From Nostoc sp. UHCC 0302 (GTDB lineage Bacteria > Cyanobacteriota > Cyanobacteriia > Cyanobacteriales > Nostocaceae), in the NCBI RefSeq assembly GCF_038096175.1, contig NZ_CP151103.1, positions 1 to 40,344 on the forward strand: 40,344 nucleotides of DNA, in the 5' to 3' direction. The notes under the pieces are model-generated. The model was not told the DNA's origin. It saw only the letters and a list, made by a program, of their open reading frames with translations, and ran no database searches. Made by a program: the position numbers and the translations under genes. Positions 8,357 to 16,281 of the stretch are shown piece after piece; positions within the stretch are counted from its first letter, which is position 1; every line of letters begins with the position of its first letter.

Positions 8357-9160
8357 ATGTCTTACACCAAAGAACTGCTACAACAAACATATTCACTCTC
8401 TGCTGAAGATGTTGATGCCACATTGACAGCAAGTGGTTTACCTATTGACCAGTCTTCTTACAGTGATCAAGAAATTCAGTCTCGTTTTGATGTGATCCGA
8501 GCATTGATTCAACAGGGTAAAACCTATAAACAAGCAGCTGCACACTTCCAAAGACAAGAGAAAAAACGTGCTGCCTCCGTTGAATTTCCACCAATGAACA
8601 TCGTAGAGATGTTAGTTCACATCAACTCTGAGTATGGCATTGAACTAGAACTGACTGAAGCCATTGAAATTATGACGGCTTGTGGATTATCCCCAAACCA
8701 GAAGGAGTATCGTCAGTTAGAGTGCGAGCGCTTCTTAGAGGCTTGTGACTTGATCCTTGAGCAAGGACAGTCTCATCAACAAGTAGCGGCTCATTTCGGC
8801 GTAGTTCAATTTCAAGATGAGAGCCAGCAAATTGCTGACTTCTTTAGTGATGAGGCATCTGTTTCTGAAGATGAATTGGTCAATTTAGTTAACAACGTTA
8901 CTCTACAACGGGCTCAAAATATTCCAGGGCTAGTCAACCAAATGTATCTCAAGAATGTAATCCGCGCACTTGAAGAAAATAAACAGGACATTAAGAGTTT
9001 TTACACTGGACTAGAACAACGCATATTGGAGCGTATTGAGGGAAAGTCCCGATTGAAAACCCTTATGGGGAGCCAGTGGCATCCGATGCCCTTACCCCAT
9101 TCTTCACCCACGCCGATGCTATCGCCCAACGTATCCGAGAGTCGAACGAGTACCGATTAG
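8357..9160 (+). CDS. Protein with two HTH-like repeats, 5' part of a -1 frameshifted gene
   Basis: The first 228 residues look genuine. They contain a duplicated unit: SGLPIDQSSYSDQEI...ALIQQGKTYKQAAAHF (about 26-64) and CGLSPNQKEYRQLEC...LILEQGQSHQQVAAHFG (about 109-150). Each unit ends in a helix-turn-helix-like QQVAAHFG block. From about codon 229 the text turns proline/serine-rich, as if out of frame, and stops at 9160. The natural continuation is in the -1 frame, which opens at 9040. The start has AGGA 10 nt upstream (8345-8348). A DNA-binding role next to the actin-like gene is an inference. Confidence 0.75.
   Translation: MSYTKELLQQTYSLSAEDVDATLTASGLPIDQSSYSDQEIQSRFDVIRALIQQGKTYKQAAAHFQRQEKKRAASVEFPPMNIVEMLVHINSEYGIELELTEAIEIMTACGLSPNQKEYRQLECERFLEACDLILEQGQSHQQVAAHFGVVQFQDESQQIADFFSDEASVSEDELVNLVNNVTLQRAQNIPGLVNQMYLKNVIRALEENKQDIKSFYTGLEQRILERIEGKSRLKTLMGSQWHPMPLPHSSPTPMLSPNVSESRTSTD
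9040..9046 (+). promoter_or_regulatory. Candidate -1 slippery heptamer G GGA AAG
   Basis: In the zero frame the codons are GAG GGA AAG, so GGGAAAG has the X XXY YYZ form needed for tandem -1 slippage. The -1 frame is closed by TGA at 9037-9039, the three bases just before it, and is open from 9040 to 9558. No clear downstream pseudoknot was worked out. A plain indel mutation remains possible. Confidence 0.4.
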
Positions 9161-9558
9161 AACAAGAAATTAAGAGTGTTAAATCTACCATTAATATCCA
9201 AATCGAGAAAGCATCAGATGTTAAAGCTGTTGAAAAGTTAAGGAAGTCCCAGGCAGGAATAAAAGTTCGTCAACAACGCTTTGAACAAGTCAAAGGATTT
9301 CTTTTTTGGGTTGGTGGATGGCTTGGTTCTGGTCGTTCTGCAATTTTTGCTTATTTGATTACGTCATCAGCGGTTGCCCTTGGTTCTGTAATGCTTGGAA
9401 TCAATACTCCTAGCACTATCCCTTGCCCTGACAAGAAAAGCTACTGTTATCAATTGCGTATCAACAAAAATGAAGTGATTCTACCTGAGCAGGCAAAGCA
9501 ATTGTTAATAGAGTACGAGCGTTCTAAACAAAAAAAACCTCGTCATCGTCGTAAGTAA
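9076..9558 (+). CDS. Membrane-anchored C-terminal part of the frameshifted gene
   Basis: In the -1 frame the readable protein begins at 9040 (GKVPIENPYGEPV). The first usable start is GTG at 9076, giving 160 residues. There is a charged helical region (EYRLEQEIKSVKS..., about 25-70). One or two membrane segments follow (FLFWVGGWLG and AIFAYLITSSAVALGSVMLG, about 75-108), then a C-rich outer loop and a basic tail (KKPRHRRK). GGGGAG lies only 3 nt before the GTG, a poor spacing, so production by frameshifting or coupling from the upstream gene is more likely. Together the two halves would anchor a DNA-binding-like module to the membrane. Confidence 0.7.
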   Translation: MASDALTPFFTHADAIAQRIRESNEYRLEQEIKSVKSTINIQIEKASDVKAVEKLRKSQAGIKVRQQRFEQVKGFLFWVGGWLGSGRSAIFAYLITSSAVALGSVMLGINTPSTIPCPDKKSYCYQLRINKNEVILPEQAKQLLIEYERSKQKKPRHRRK

Positions 9559-9562
9559 TAAC

Positions 9563-9606
9563 ACTAAAAAGCGGGATTACTGTAGCAGTTATACTCGCTT
9601 TTTAGT
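9563..9606. terminator. Rho-independent, probably bidirectional terminator
   Basis: ACTAAAAAGCG (9563-9573) and CGCTTTTTAGT (9596-9606) form a perfect 11-bp stem with A and T tracts on its sides, 5 nt after the stop of the membrane ORF. It closes the actin-like operon. Confidence 0.75.
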
Positions 9607-9644
9607 ATTTGTAATTAAATCTGACTTTACCTGTTAAATTTTGA

Positions 9645-10106
9645 AAAGCCTACTCACCAAGGATTCAGCAGAAATACTCTGCACAACTGAGAGAAACTGC
9701 ACTCAATGATTGGAAATGATTATTTGAAAATTTACAAGATGAGCTAAACCAATGGACTCAAATGACAGCGGAGCAATTGAAGACTCAAGCCGACCACACC
9801 CAGAACTTCAAAAATCTAGCGACCAACTGCAATCAGCTAGGGACAGCCTTGAGCGCATTAAATCTAACATCGCAGCAACAGCTGGAGCAATTGACGAGCT
9901 TAACCAAACTCTCCGCGAACTGGAGCAACATCTCCCCAAGACAACCAGAGAAATTGAGAGAACCCCTGAGAGAAGAATTGACCCACAAGCATTTTAAATA
10001 TGGAAAGCTTTTTTATAATGGCAGTGGCTTGCCTGCCCCAGAGCATGAGCAATTTATTTTAAATTTAGTTTGTACTACCAAACCTGTGACTATTCACAAT
10101 CTCTAA
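9645..10106 (+). pseudogene. Decayed coiled-coil gene, 3' part with an in-frame TGA
   Basis: One frame reads RIQQKYSAQLRETALNDW, K, then TGA (9717-9719), then LFENLQDELNQWTQMTAEQL and a long helical stretch with L, Q, N and T. It loses normal character after about 9960. There is no start codon before the TGA except in neighbouring DNA, so it looks like the 3' end of a longer gene with a nonsense mutation. The segment after ATG 9762 could still be translated (114 residues). The family is not recognised; the helical tails of mobilisation proteins look similar. Confidence 0.45.
9752..9997 (+). CDS. Possible small coiled-coil protein overlapping the decayed gene
   Basis: An 81-residue ORF in a second frame over the same DNA. 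Residues 18-65 form a regular coiled coil (LQSARDSLERIKSNIAATAG, DELNQTLRELEQHL). It starts at ATG 9752 without a clear ribosome site. Only one of the two frames need be real, or both may be, as in the nested gene at 1353-1742. The helical quality here is as good as in the other frame. Confidence 0.35.
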   Translation: MDSNDSGAIEDSSRPHPELQKSSDQLQSARDSLERIKSNIAATAGAIDELNQTLRELEQHLPKTTREIERTPERRIDPQAF

Positions 10107-10112
10107 CATTAA

Positions 10113-12047
10113 CTACTGCTGAAGCTTTTTGATTGACTCTATGACTCTTTGGTATAAATCTGTGTTTCCTTGTTTTTGATAGAGGTTAGCAGCTTTTTGA
10201 TAGTCTGCGATTGCCCCTTGGTTGTCTCTCAATCCACTACGGATAATTCCTCGATTGTTGTAAGCATTGGCAAAGTTAGGATTAATTTTTATAGCTTGAC
10301 TGTAGTCAGCTATAGCCCCTTGTTTGTCTCCCAAGAGAGAGCGGGTAAATCCTCGACCGTAGTAGGCTAGGGCAAAGTTAGGATTAATCTTAATAGCTTG
10401 GTTGTAATCAGTTATAGCCCCTTGTTTGTCTCCCAAGGCAGAGCGGACAGTTCCTCGATCAATGTAAGCATTGGTATAATTGGGATTAATCTTGATAGCT
10501 TGGCTGTAATCTTCAATTGCCCCTTGTTTGTCTCCCAAGGCAGAGCGGACAACTCCTCGGTTGTAGTAAGCGTAAGTAGAATTGGGATTAATCTTAATGG
10601 CTTGGTTGAAATCGGCTAGCGCCCCTTGTTTGTCTCCCAATTTATTGCGGGCATCTCCCCGGCCAATGTAGGCTAGGTCATAGTTGGGATTAATCTTAAT
10701 AGCTTGGTTGTAATCGGCTAGCGCCCCTTGTTTGTCTCCCAAGTTAGCGCGGACAACTCCTCGACCAGTGTAGGCATCGGCATTGCTGGGATTAATCTTA
10801 ATGGCTTGGTTGTAATCTTCAATTGCCCCCTGTTTGTCTCCCAAGTTAGCGCGGACAACTCCTCGGTTAATGTAGGCTAGGGCATAGTTAGGATTAATCT
10901 TAATGGCTTGGTTGAAATCGGCTAGCGCCCCTTGTTTGTCTCCCAAGTTAGCGCGGACATCTCCCCGGTTGTTGTAAGCTACGGCAAAGTTAGAATTAAT
11001 CTTGATGGCTTGGCTGTAATCAGCTATAGCCCCTTGCTTATCTCCCAAGGCAGAGCTGACAACTCCTCGATTGTAGTAAGCGTAAGTAGAATTGGGATTA
11101 ATCTTGATAGCTTGGTTGTAATCTTCAATTGCCGTTTGTTTGTCTCCCAATTTATCGAGGACATTTCCTCGACTAATGTAAGCATCGGCATAATTAGGAT
11201 TAATCTTGATGGCTTGGCTGTAAGCGGCGAGCGCACCTTTAAAATCTTCTTTCTTATACTTATCTCCACCCTGAATATAGAAATCATCTGCTTTGAGTGT
11301 TGTGGCTATGGGTGTACTAGGAGGGTTAACGCCTACATTTATTTCAACTTGAGATGAAAGTCTCAAAAAGGTATTAATCGGAATGCCCAAATTAAAACCA
11401 GTTTTTATAATTACGTTGGGATTTTTATTAGAGATTTTAAAGTTCTCAGTTGTGTCGCTTCGACCATGAATTCCTATAACTTCCCCTTGGTCATTCAATA
11501 CTGGGCCACCACTCATCCCTGCCAACGTGTCATTGCTGTATACCAATGCATAGCCATCACGCAGAGGTTTGGAGGCATTAGCAGTAATCTGCCCATTAGT
11601 GAAGTTGTAAATTGAGGTAGAAATGGCAGCACTTACTTGTGGAAAACCAGCTACATAAGCGGTTGTGCCTTCTATTGACGAGTCTGAGTTGCCGACTTTA
11701 GCAACAGGATAACTTTGATTGCTAGTAAATTGGACAACAGCTAAGTCTACTTCTGGCAGCTTTTTAACAGTGCTGTAGTTAAGTGGGTAATGCGTACCCT
11801 CTGGAGTCACAATTTCGTATTGAGCTTGAGCTTCGACAACGTGCTTGGCAGTGAGAACGGTGTAAGTATTACCTTCTCGTTTAATAATGACTCCAGTACC
11901 TGAGCCATTAGGATTAGAAATTTCTACAGTAATAGCTTTAGCAACTTTCCCCACCTCGGCTGCGGAGAGTGCAAAAGCTTTTTGGGGTTGCATAAAAGCA
12001 ATTGATACACCAATTAACGCTGGCGCGAGTGAATAATAAAATTTCAT
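10113..12047 (-). CDS. Exported trypsin-like serine protease with 11 TPR repeats
   Basis: A 644-residue protein. Residues 1-27 form a signal peptide (hydrophobic core, AFA-L cleavage site). A trypsin-like domain follows, with H69 (LTAKHVV), D101 (PEVDLAVV) and S179 (GMSGGPVL) as the catalytic triad. From about 250 to 620 there are 11 TPR units of 34 residues with the consensus NRG.VRANLGDKQGAI.DYNQAIKINPN. Units 3 and 8 share STYAYYNRGVV, a sign of internal block duplication. HtrA-like proteases with TPRs are common in cyanobacteria and act in the periplasm on misfolded or partner proteins. It stands alone on its strand, with 66 nt between its stop and the rightward decayed coil gene at 9997 or none if that gene runs to 10106. 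Confidence 0.9.
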   Translation of the reverse strand: MKFYYSLAPALIGVSIAFMQPQKAFALSAAEVGKVAKAITVEISNPNGSGTGVIIKREGNTYTVLTAKHVVEAQAQYEIVTPEGTHYPLNYSTVKKLPEVDLAVVQFTSNQSYPVAKVGNSDSSIEGTTAYVAGFPQVSAAISTSIYNFTNGQITANASKPLRDGYALVYSNDTLAGMSGGPVLNDQGEVIGIHGRSDTTENFKISNKNPNVIIKTGFNLGIPINTFLRLSSQVEINVGVNPPSTPIATTLKADDFYIQGGDKYKKEDFKGALAAYSQAIKINPNYADAYISRGNVLDKLGDKQTAIEDYNQAIKINPNSTYAYYNRGVVSSALGDKQGAIADYSQAIKINSNFAVAYNNRGDVRANLGDKQGALADFNQAIKINPNYALAYINRGVVRANLGDKQGAIEDYNQAIKINPSNADAYTGRGVVRANLGDKQGALADYNQAIKINPNYDLAYIGRGDARNKLGDKQGALADFNQAIKINPNSTYAYYNRGVVRSALGDKQGAIEDYSQAIKINPNYTNAYIDRGTVRSALGDKQGAITDYNQAIKINPNFALAYYGRGFTRSLLGDKQGAIADYSQAIKINPNFANAYNNRGIIRSGLRDNQGAIADYQKAANLYQKQGNTDLYQRVIESIKKLQQ

Positions 12048-12192
12048 TTAATTAATATGAGGGAGAAGTGCTTGCAAGAGATACAGCAAAAGTTAGTAAA
12101 ATTCCCAAAATGGGACGATTTTACTAAAATACCGTAATTAATTGCAAAAAAGTCAGTCTAAATAAATTAATTGGAACACAGCCGAGAATTAA

Positions 12193-12285
12193 TTAAGTGA
12201 TCGGACTTTTCCCGTAATCCTCAAATAATTTATTTAAAGCCTCTGCCAATAAACTCTGAACTGTACTATCCTCTTCCAGCGCTAT
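12193..12285 (-). pseudogene. 3' remnant of a ribbon-helix-helix plasmid protein
   Basis: The minus frame reads ALEEDSTVQSLLAEALNKLF, then EDYGKSPIT and a stop. This matches the C-terminal helix pattern of small cyanobacterial RHH proteins often encoded beside parA (my recollection of the family, not a search). The frame is closed by a stop immediately upstream, so only about 30 codons survive. The rest of 12048-12352 shows nothing else. Confidence 0.5.
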
Positions 12286-12352
12286 TTAGGTAGAAAGTAG
12301 CGAAGCTGCTATGAGCCGCCGTGCAACGCCTGAAAACCCTATTCTCACGTCA

Positions 12353-15286
12353 TCATTCAACTAACTCTAATCTCATCTCCTCATTCCCCGGCACAAAGCA
12401 TTCCCATATTTTTAAGCTGGCTTCAACATTTTCTAGTTTGACGATCGCCTTAAGTAAACCCTGTTCATAGATAAACCTAGTTACAATTCCCTCTAAACCA
12501 TGCCGCTTGCTGCCTGGGCAGTAAACCCGCACCCTTGCACCTTGGGTAATCGCAGGTTGGGTTAACCCAGTTTTCGGTGGGGTTAACCCACTAGTTAACT
12601 CAGTAGTTAACCCTGTATGGCTTGCTATCTCTGGGGTGTTAACCCAGTTAACCCGGTTAGTGTCTATTGGACTTTCTAACATTGCACAAGAGTTAGCTTC
12701 ATTCAATTCGGTTTGATTTTTCTCATAGGGGGGGGAAATTGGGTTAACTGGGTTAACCTCTTTGTTTTGCAATGGTTCTAGGGTTAACTCTTGGGTTAAC
12801 TCTTGGGTTAACTCTTGGGTTAACTCATCATCAATTGGGTTAACTCTTGGGTTAAATGAGTTAAAACCAATACCTTGTAAAGCCATCCGTGCTTTCCCTT
12901 TAGTGTCACCTTGCACTGTCGTCACTTTGGCTTTCGGGAATAAGACTCGGAACCGAGCGATTACTTGATTAGCTCCCTTGACGTTGGCATCTGACTTGCG
13001 TGATTGGTCAATCCACAATGCTTTGCGTTTGCCGTTACCGCTTTCTTCATAGCTGAGGGTTCCATTGTCCATGTACCATTGCTCAAGTAGTTGCCAGATT
13101 TCGCCTGCGGTCATTGTGCTGTTTGGGTTATAACCCAAGCCTAAGTCAGAGCAGAACTCGAACAAGTGGGAGTTTTCGCGTTGAATTTCTAAAAGTGCTT
13201 TCTCGGTACAGCTGTAGTCAATGCCATGTTCCATCAAATCCACTAAAGCTTGCAGTACCCGATTGAGGAATGCTGGCAATACCTGCTCTCGCATAAAGTC
13301 TGGGTCATACTTAAACCGTGGATCTGCTTCAATTTCTCCTTTAGTTGGGTCAGCATCGATTTTGAAGGTTTTCATGAAACTTAAAATACCCAATCTCGAA
13401 GCGATCGCTTCTAGGGTTCCCCTCAAGTTAGGCGTATCGTTGATATTGAACAGCCCTACAGCTGTTGGGGTGTAGTCGTATTCGTCTTTGCCCTTGCCCT
13501 CAGTGCTTAGGGTATCCCCAGTCAGGAAAGCTTTAATCGATTGCAACTTGTCCAGCGCTGCTGTGTTGGCGTTCTCTGTTGCCCAATTCACCCGACTGTT
13601 TTCTAATCGAGCTAAGGGGAACTTTCGCCCCTCGTCGTAGGCTTTAAAGTCGGAGATGGTGCAACCGGTCATTCCCTGGTAGCCGTACATTGCTGCTACA
13701 GCTTCCCTGATTGTGTCTTTGCCATTGTTGCCGTCACCCTTAAGTAACAGCCCCCTAACTAACCGTCCTTTGTGCTTCCTTACCTTCTTCAAGTCCAGTG
13801 ATGCGGCAATGGTACGCAACAAGATTTCTTGCTGTGGTTTATCCAGCACATCTAGTAATCGGTCGCAGTTAGTTGGATCTGCGGTTGGGTCATAAGTAGC
13901 TATTGGCTCGTAGGTATAGTAAAATCTGGGGTTATGGTTTTCCAGTTTCCAGCTTGGGGCAGTGCCTTGCCAGTGCAGCTGTAACACCCCATTAGTGCAA
14001 TTCATTCCTGGGGGGTTGAGTTCACTCTTGTCTACCTCGGTCATGTCCTTAACCCATTGCAAAACCTCTCTGACTTTGCTGGGTTTGGCATACGGGTATG
14101 TTATATTACCTTCTTTGTCTTCGACTGGGAACGTATTACAAAAATGTGTAATCCTTTTACGTTCTACTGCATTGGGACTGTGTTTGTAGTAGTTTAAAGT
14201 CCAGCAGTAAAGCTTGTCTTCACAGCTAATCCACGGCTTGTCTCCATAGAGGAAATTCAGGGCTTGCTGGAGAAACGTGACGTTGGGATTGGCTGAATCA
14301 GGTATGTCTAAAATCTCGTCAGCATTCTGTGCTGGCGATTGCCTCAAAGAAACTACTCGATGTATTTCCTCTTCAAGTTGCCTAATAAATTCTTCTGGAT
14401 TTATCTCCTGTGTCATACCCCACTTCAACCAATCAACTATATCCCCTTTGGGTGGACATTCTGACCATAACTGAGTTGGGTCAATTTGCACAAATGGCAG
14501 TTGTACTTTAGCACACGCTAACGCCATCTTTTGAGCCTTGCTATAGCCAGTATTGTCGTTATCTGGCCAGAACACTATACCAGCTACGCCAGCCGATTTC
14601 ATCTCTTGCATCGCTTGATATAAGGCTTCATCCGTCCAAGCACTTCCTTGCAAGGTAAAACCTACCAGGGATAGAACCGAGCGCGGCAAATCAACACAGT
14701 CCTCACCCTCATGCCCTAGCACCCATTTTCCAGCACCATACTTTCTTACTTCTCCCATGCGGTAGGCTGACCAAGCTTTATCCCCTTTGCCGCTAACCTT
14801 AAGACCTTGAGTATTGAGGTAATATGGATAAATAACTTTGCTGTAGCCCTTGGGCTTTTTGGGGTCAGGTGACTCAACTCTCAGCACCCATTGTGTATCA
14901 GAGTAGGGGTAGGTGATTTCAGTTTTGTTGCCCTTGAGTACCCGCGCTGGTGGCGAAACCGGATTGGGCAGTGTTGCTAAATGGATGGGTGAAGATGGCA
15001 GCGGGGCTGGAGTTGGGTTCTTGACCTTTAGTTGTCGTTTGCGCCGTGCAAGTGGTGTGTTGGATTGTTCTCGTTCCATCCACGGGGCGACCGCTTCCCT
15101 GATCTCAGGGCAAAGGCAACCATTCCAACATTTATATTCGCCCGTATTCGGCTCAATTGTTAAGTTATGACCGTCGCAGATCGGACAAATATAGCGGTTC
15201 TTGCCCAAGGCTATTGTCAGTTTATCTAGATGCTCACGAATGTCAAAAGTAGCAGTAGTCCCAGAACGGTTAAAGGTGGAAACCAT
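12353..15286 (-). CDS. Primase-helicase, likely plasmid replication protein (D5/P4-type SF3 helicase)
   Basis: A protein of about 977 residues. Residues 33-61 form a zinc finger (CPIC...CWNGC.C), and a Toprim-like primase region follows with WPDNDNTG at about 242-249. The SF3 helicase has Walker A GDGNNGKDT at about 519-527, then NWATENANT and LFNINDTPNLRG. The C-terminus is low-complexity (about 830-910). ATG 15286 is chosen because AAGGA lies 7 nt before it; a TTG six bases upstream is inferior. Such proteins open the origin and prime leading and lagging strands on plasmids and phages. It lies beside a large palindromic region, which supports replication initiation. A phage-derived origin is possible. 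Confidence 0.88.
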   Translation of the reverse strand: MVSTFNRSGTTATFDIREHLDKLTIALGKNRYICPICDGHNLTIEPNTGEYKCWNGCLCPEIREAVAPWMEREQSNTPLARRKRQLKVKNPTPAPLPSSPIHLATLPNPVSPPARVLKGNKTEITYPYSDTQWVLRVESPDPKKPKGYSKVIYPYYLNTQGLKVSGKGDKAWSAYRMGEVRKYGAGKWVLGHEGEDCVDLPRSVLSLVGFTLQGSAWTDEALYQAMQEMKSAGVAGIVFWPDNDNTGYSKAQKMALACAKVQLPFVQIDPTQLWSECPPKGDIVDWLKWGMTQEINPEEFIRQLEEEIHRVVSLRQSPAQNADEILDIPDSANPNVTFLQQALNFLYGDKPWISCEDKLYCWTLNYYKHSPNAVERKRITHFCNTFPVEDKEGNITYPYAKPSKVREVLQWVKDMTEVDKSELNPPGMNCTNGVLQLHWQGTAPSWKLENHNPRFYYTYEPIATYDPTADPTNCDRLLDVLDKPQQEILLRTIAASLDLKKVRKHKGRLVRGLLLKGDGNNGKDTIREAVAAMYGYQGMTGCTISDFKAYDEGRKFPLARLENSRVNWATENANTAALDKLQSIKAFLTGDTLSTEGKGKDEYDYTPTAVGLFNINDTPNLRGTLEAIASRLGILSFMKTFKIDADPTKGEIEADPRFKYDPDFMREQVLPAFLNRVLQALVDLMEHGIDYSCTEKALLEIQRENSHLFEFCSDLGLGYNPNSTMTAGEIWQLLEQWYMDNGTLSYEESGNGKRKALWIDQSRKSDANVKGANQVIARFRVLFPKAKVTTVQGDTKGKARMALQGIGFNSFNPRVNPIDDELTQELTQELTQELTLEPLQNKEVNPVNPISPPYEKNQTELNEANSCAMLESPIDTNRVNWVNTPEIASHTGLTTELTSGLTPPKTGLTQPAITQGARVRVYCPGSKRHGLEGIVTRFIYEQGLLKAIVKLENVEASLKIWECFVPGNEEMRLELVE
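12781..12826. repeat. 12-bp tandem repeat GGGTTAACTCTT in the primase gene
   Basis: There are nearly four exact head-to-tail copies containing the palindrome GTTAAC. They are translated as (LTQE)n on the minus strand. More GGGTTAAC copies are scattered over 12550-12860. The period is in frame, so length changes would not break the gene. Confidence 0.85.
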
Positions 15287-15300
15287 TGACAAATCCTTAT

Positions 15301-15326
15301 GAGGTAAATGATGTGCGCTTTACCTC
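15301..15326. promoter_or_regulatory. Hairpin in the primase mRNA leader
   Basis: GAGGTAAA (15301-15308) pairs perfectly with TTTACCTC (15319-15326). On the primase transcript this hairpin ends just before the AAGGA ribosome site (15293-15297). It could tune translation or be an operator. Confidence 0.5.
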
Positions 15327-15489
15327 CCCTGAAGATTTACCAAAGTTTTAATCAAATTTCTTCATAACCCGTTGTAGGAAGTTCTCAGAACTGATAACAT
15401 TAGGTTATAAAGAAATTTGAATATTTTGCGAAGGTTTGTCTTCTCAGACTGTTAAACAACTAGTTGACGCTAGTTGAGTCCAGGGGAGG
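15323..15489. repeat. Nested inverted repeats beside the primase gene (candidate origin/control region)
   Basis: Three nested elements are visible. CCTCCCCTG (15323-15331) is repeated inverted at 15481-15489. CAAATTTCTTCATAACC (15353-15369) pairs 16 of 17 with 15403-15419. AGTTCT-C-AGAACT (15380-15392) is centred on the same base, 15386. CTAGTTGA is repeated directly just before 15481. The remaining 15490-15850 is very AT-rich with no gene. Such symmetry next to a primase-helicase fits an origin or an autoregulatory operator; neither is proven. Confidence 0.5.
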
Positions 15490-15856
15490 CATTCTTTTCT
15501 TTATGTATATTGATTGACAAAATACTTAGAAAAGATGGACTAAGGGTATAGTCTTATTACATAATAATTGATCTTCTACAAAAATAAATAGCAAATTTGT
15601 CATTTTCAAAAACAAAATAATCTATTTCTTCTACTAGAACCCAGACCATAAAAGCTTTTTAAATCTTTCATTTAATAATATAAACACAGTTTTAATCCCA
15701 CTACTATTAATAGTATTTGTAGTGGAATTGAATATAACTTTGCTTATTTAGCGAACATTCGGAAGATTGGGGTTGTATCAAATTTAATGAATGAGCAGTA
15801 TACAAATTCTAAATATTGATAAGGATGTACTATTTTGAGGATCGAAGCGGTAGCTT

Positions 15857-16015
15857 TTATCCCTTTTGTTTTTGTTGCTGCTCTTGCACCCACTTCTCTA
15901 TTAATTCTCCCGTAACCTGCTCCATCGTCACCTCTAGGTCAGTACAGAGTTTTTTAAATTCCTTGTGCAACTTCTTATCGATCTTTGTTCTTAAGTACTG
16001 TTTCTCAGTCTCCAT
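15857..16015 (-). CDS. 52-residue RHH-like DNA-binding protein
   Basis: METEKQYLRTKIDKKLHKEF begins a compact basic protein: a strand (YLRTKI), then two helices (KKLHKEFKKLCTDLEV and MEQVTGELIEKWVQ), then a glutamine-rich tail. This is the order of a ribbon-helix-helix fold as in CopG-type copy-number repressors. No good ribosome site is seen. It lies between the primase and the second actin-like gene and diverges from the latter. Tandem AATCCGTT copies at 16100-16115 are a plausible operator. A role in copy control is an inference. Confidence 0.65.
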   Translation of the reverse strand: METEKQYLRTKIDKKLHKEFKKLCTDLEVTMEQVTGELIEKWVQEQQQKQKG

Positions 16016-16099
16016 AAAGTTTATATCGGTTTACCGGATAAATCCATCAGATAATTATTACTTTATCTTACGTATGGATCTATAACTTATTAATATACA

Positions 16100-16115
16100 A
16101 ATCCGTTAATCCGTT
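16100..16115. promoter_or_regulatory. Tandem AATCCGTT repeat between divergent genes
   Basis: Two head-to-tail copies of AATCCGTT lie between the RHH-like gene and actin-like gene 2. A small palindrome, GGATAAATCC, lies at about 16038. They are possible binding sites for the RHH-like protein. The rest of 16016-16281 shows no gene. Confidence 0.35.
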
Positions 16116-16281
16116 AATGGACTAAACCATAAAAGGTGCTATTGTATAGACATGAGCGCAAAACGGACGATATAGCGCGTGAAATGCCACACCAAGGATA
16201 AATAGGTTGTTGGGCTAAGTAGCCGCCTTAAATTGACCGCAAACACTTATGTTGCAAAGAATTGCACCCCATATCTGAACC

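Noticed and set aside
10170-11357. Several plus-strand ORFs antisense to the TPR array
   Set aside because: They share a repeated VSQGRADNSS-type pattern that merely mirrors the 102-bp TPR repeat.
15816-16085. 89-codon plus-strand ORF
   Set aside because: It is antisense to the better 52-codon RHH-like gene and is cysteine/serine/phenylalanine-rich as a shadow frame usually is.
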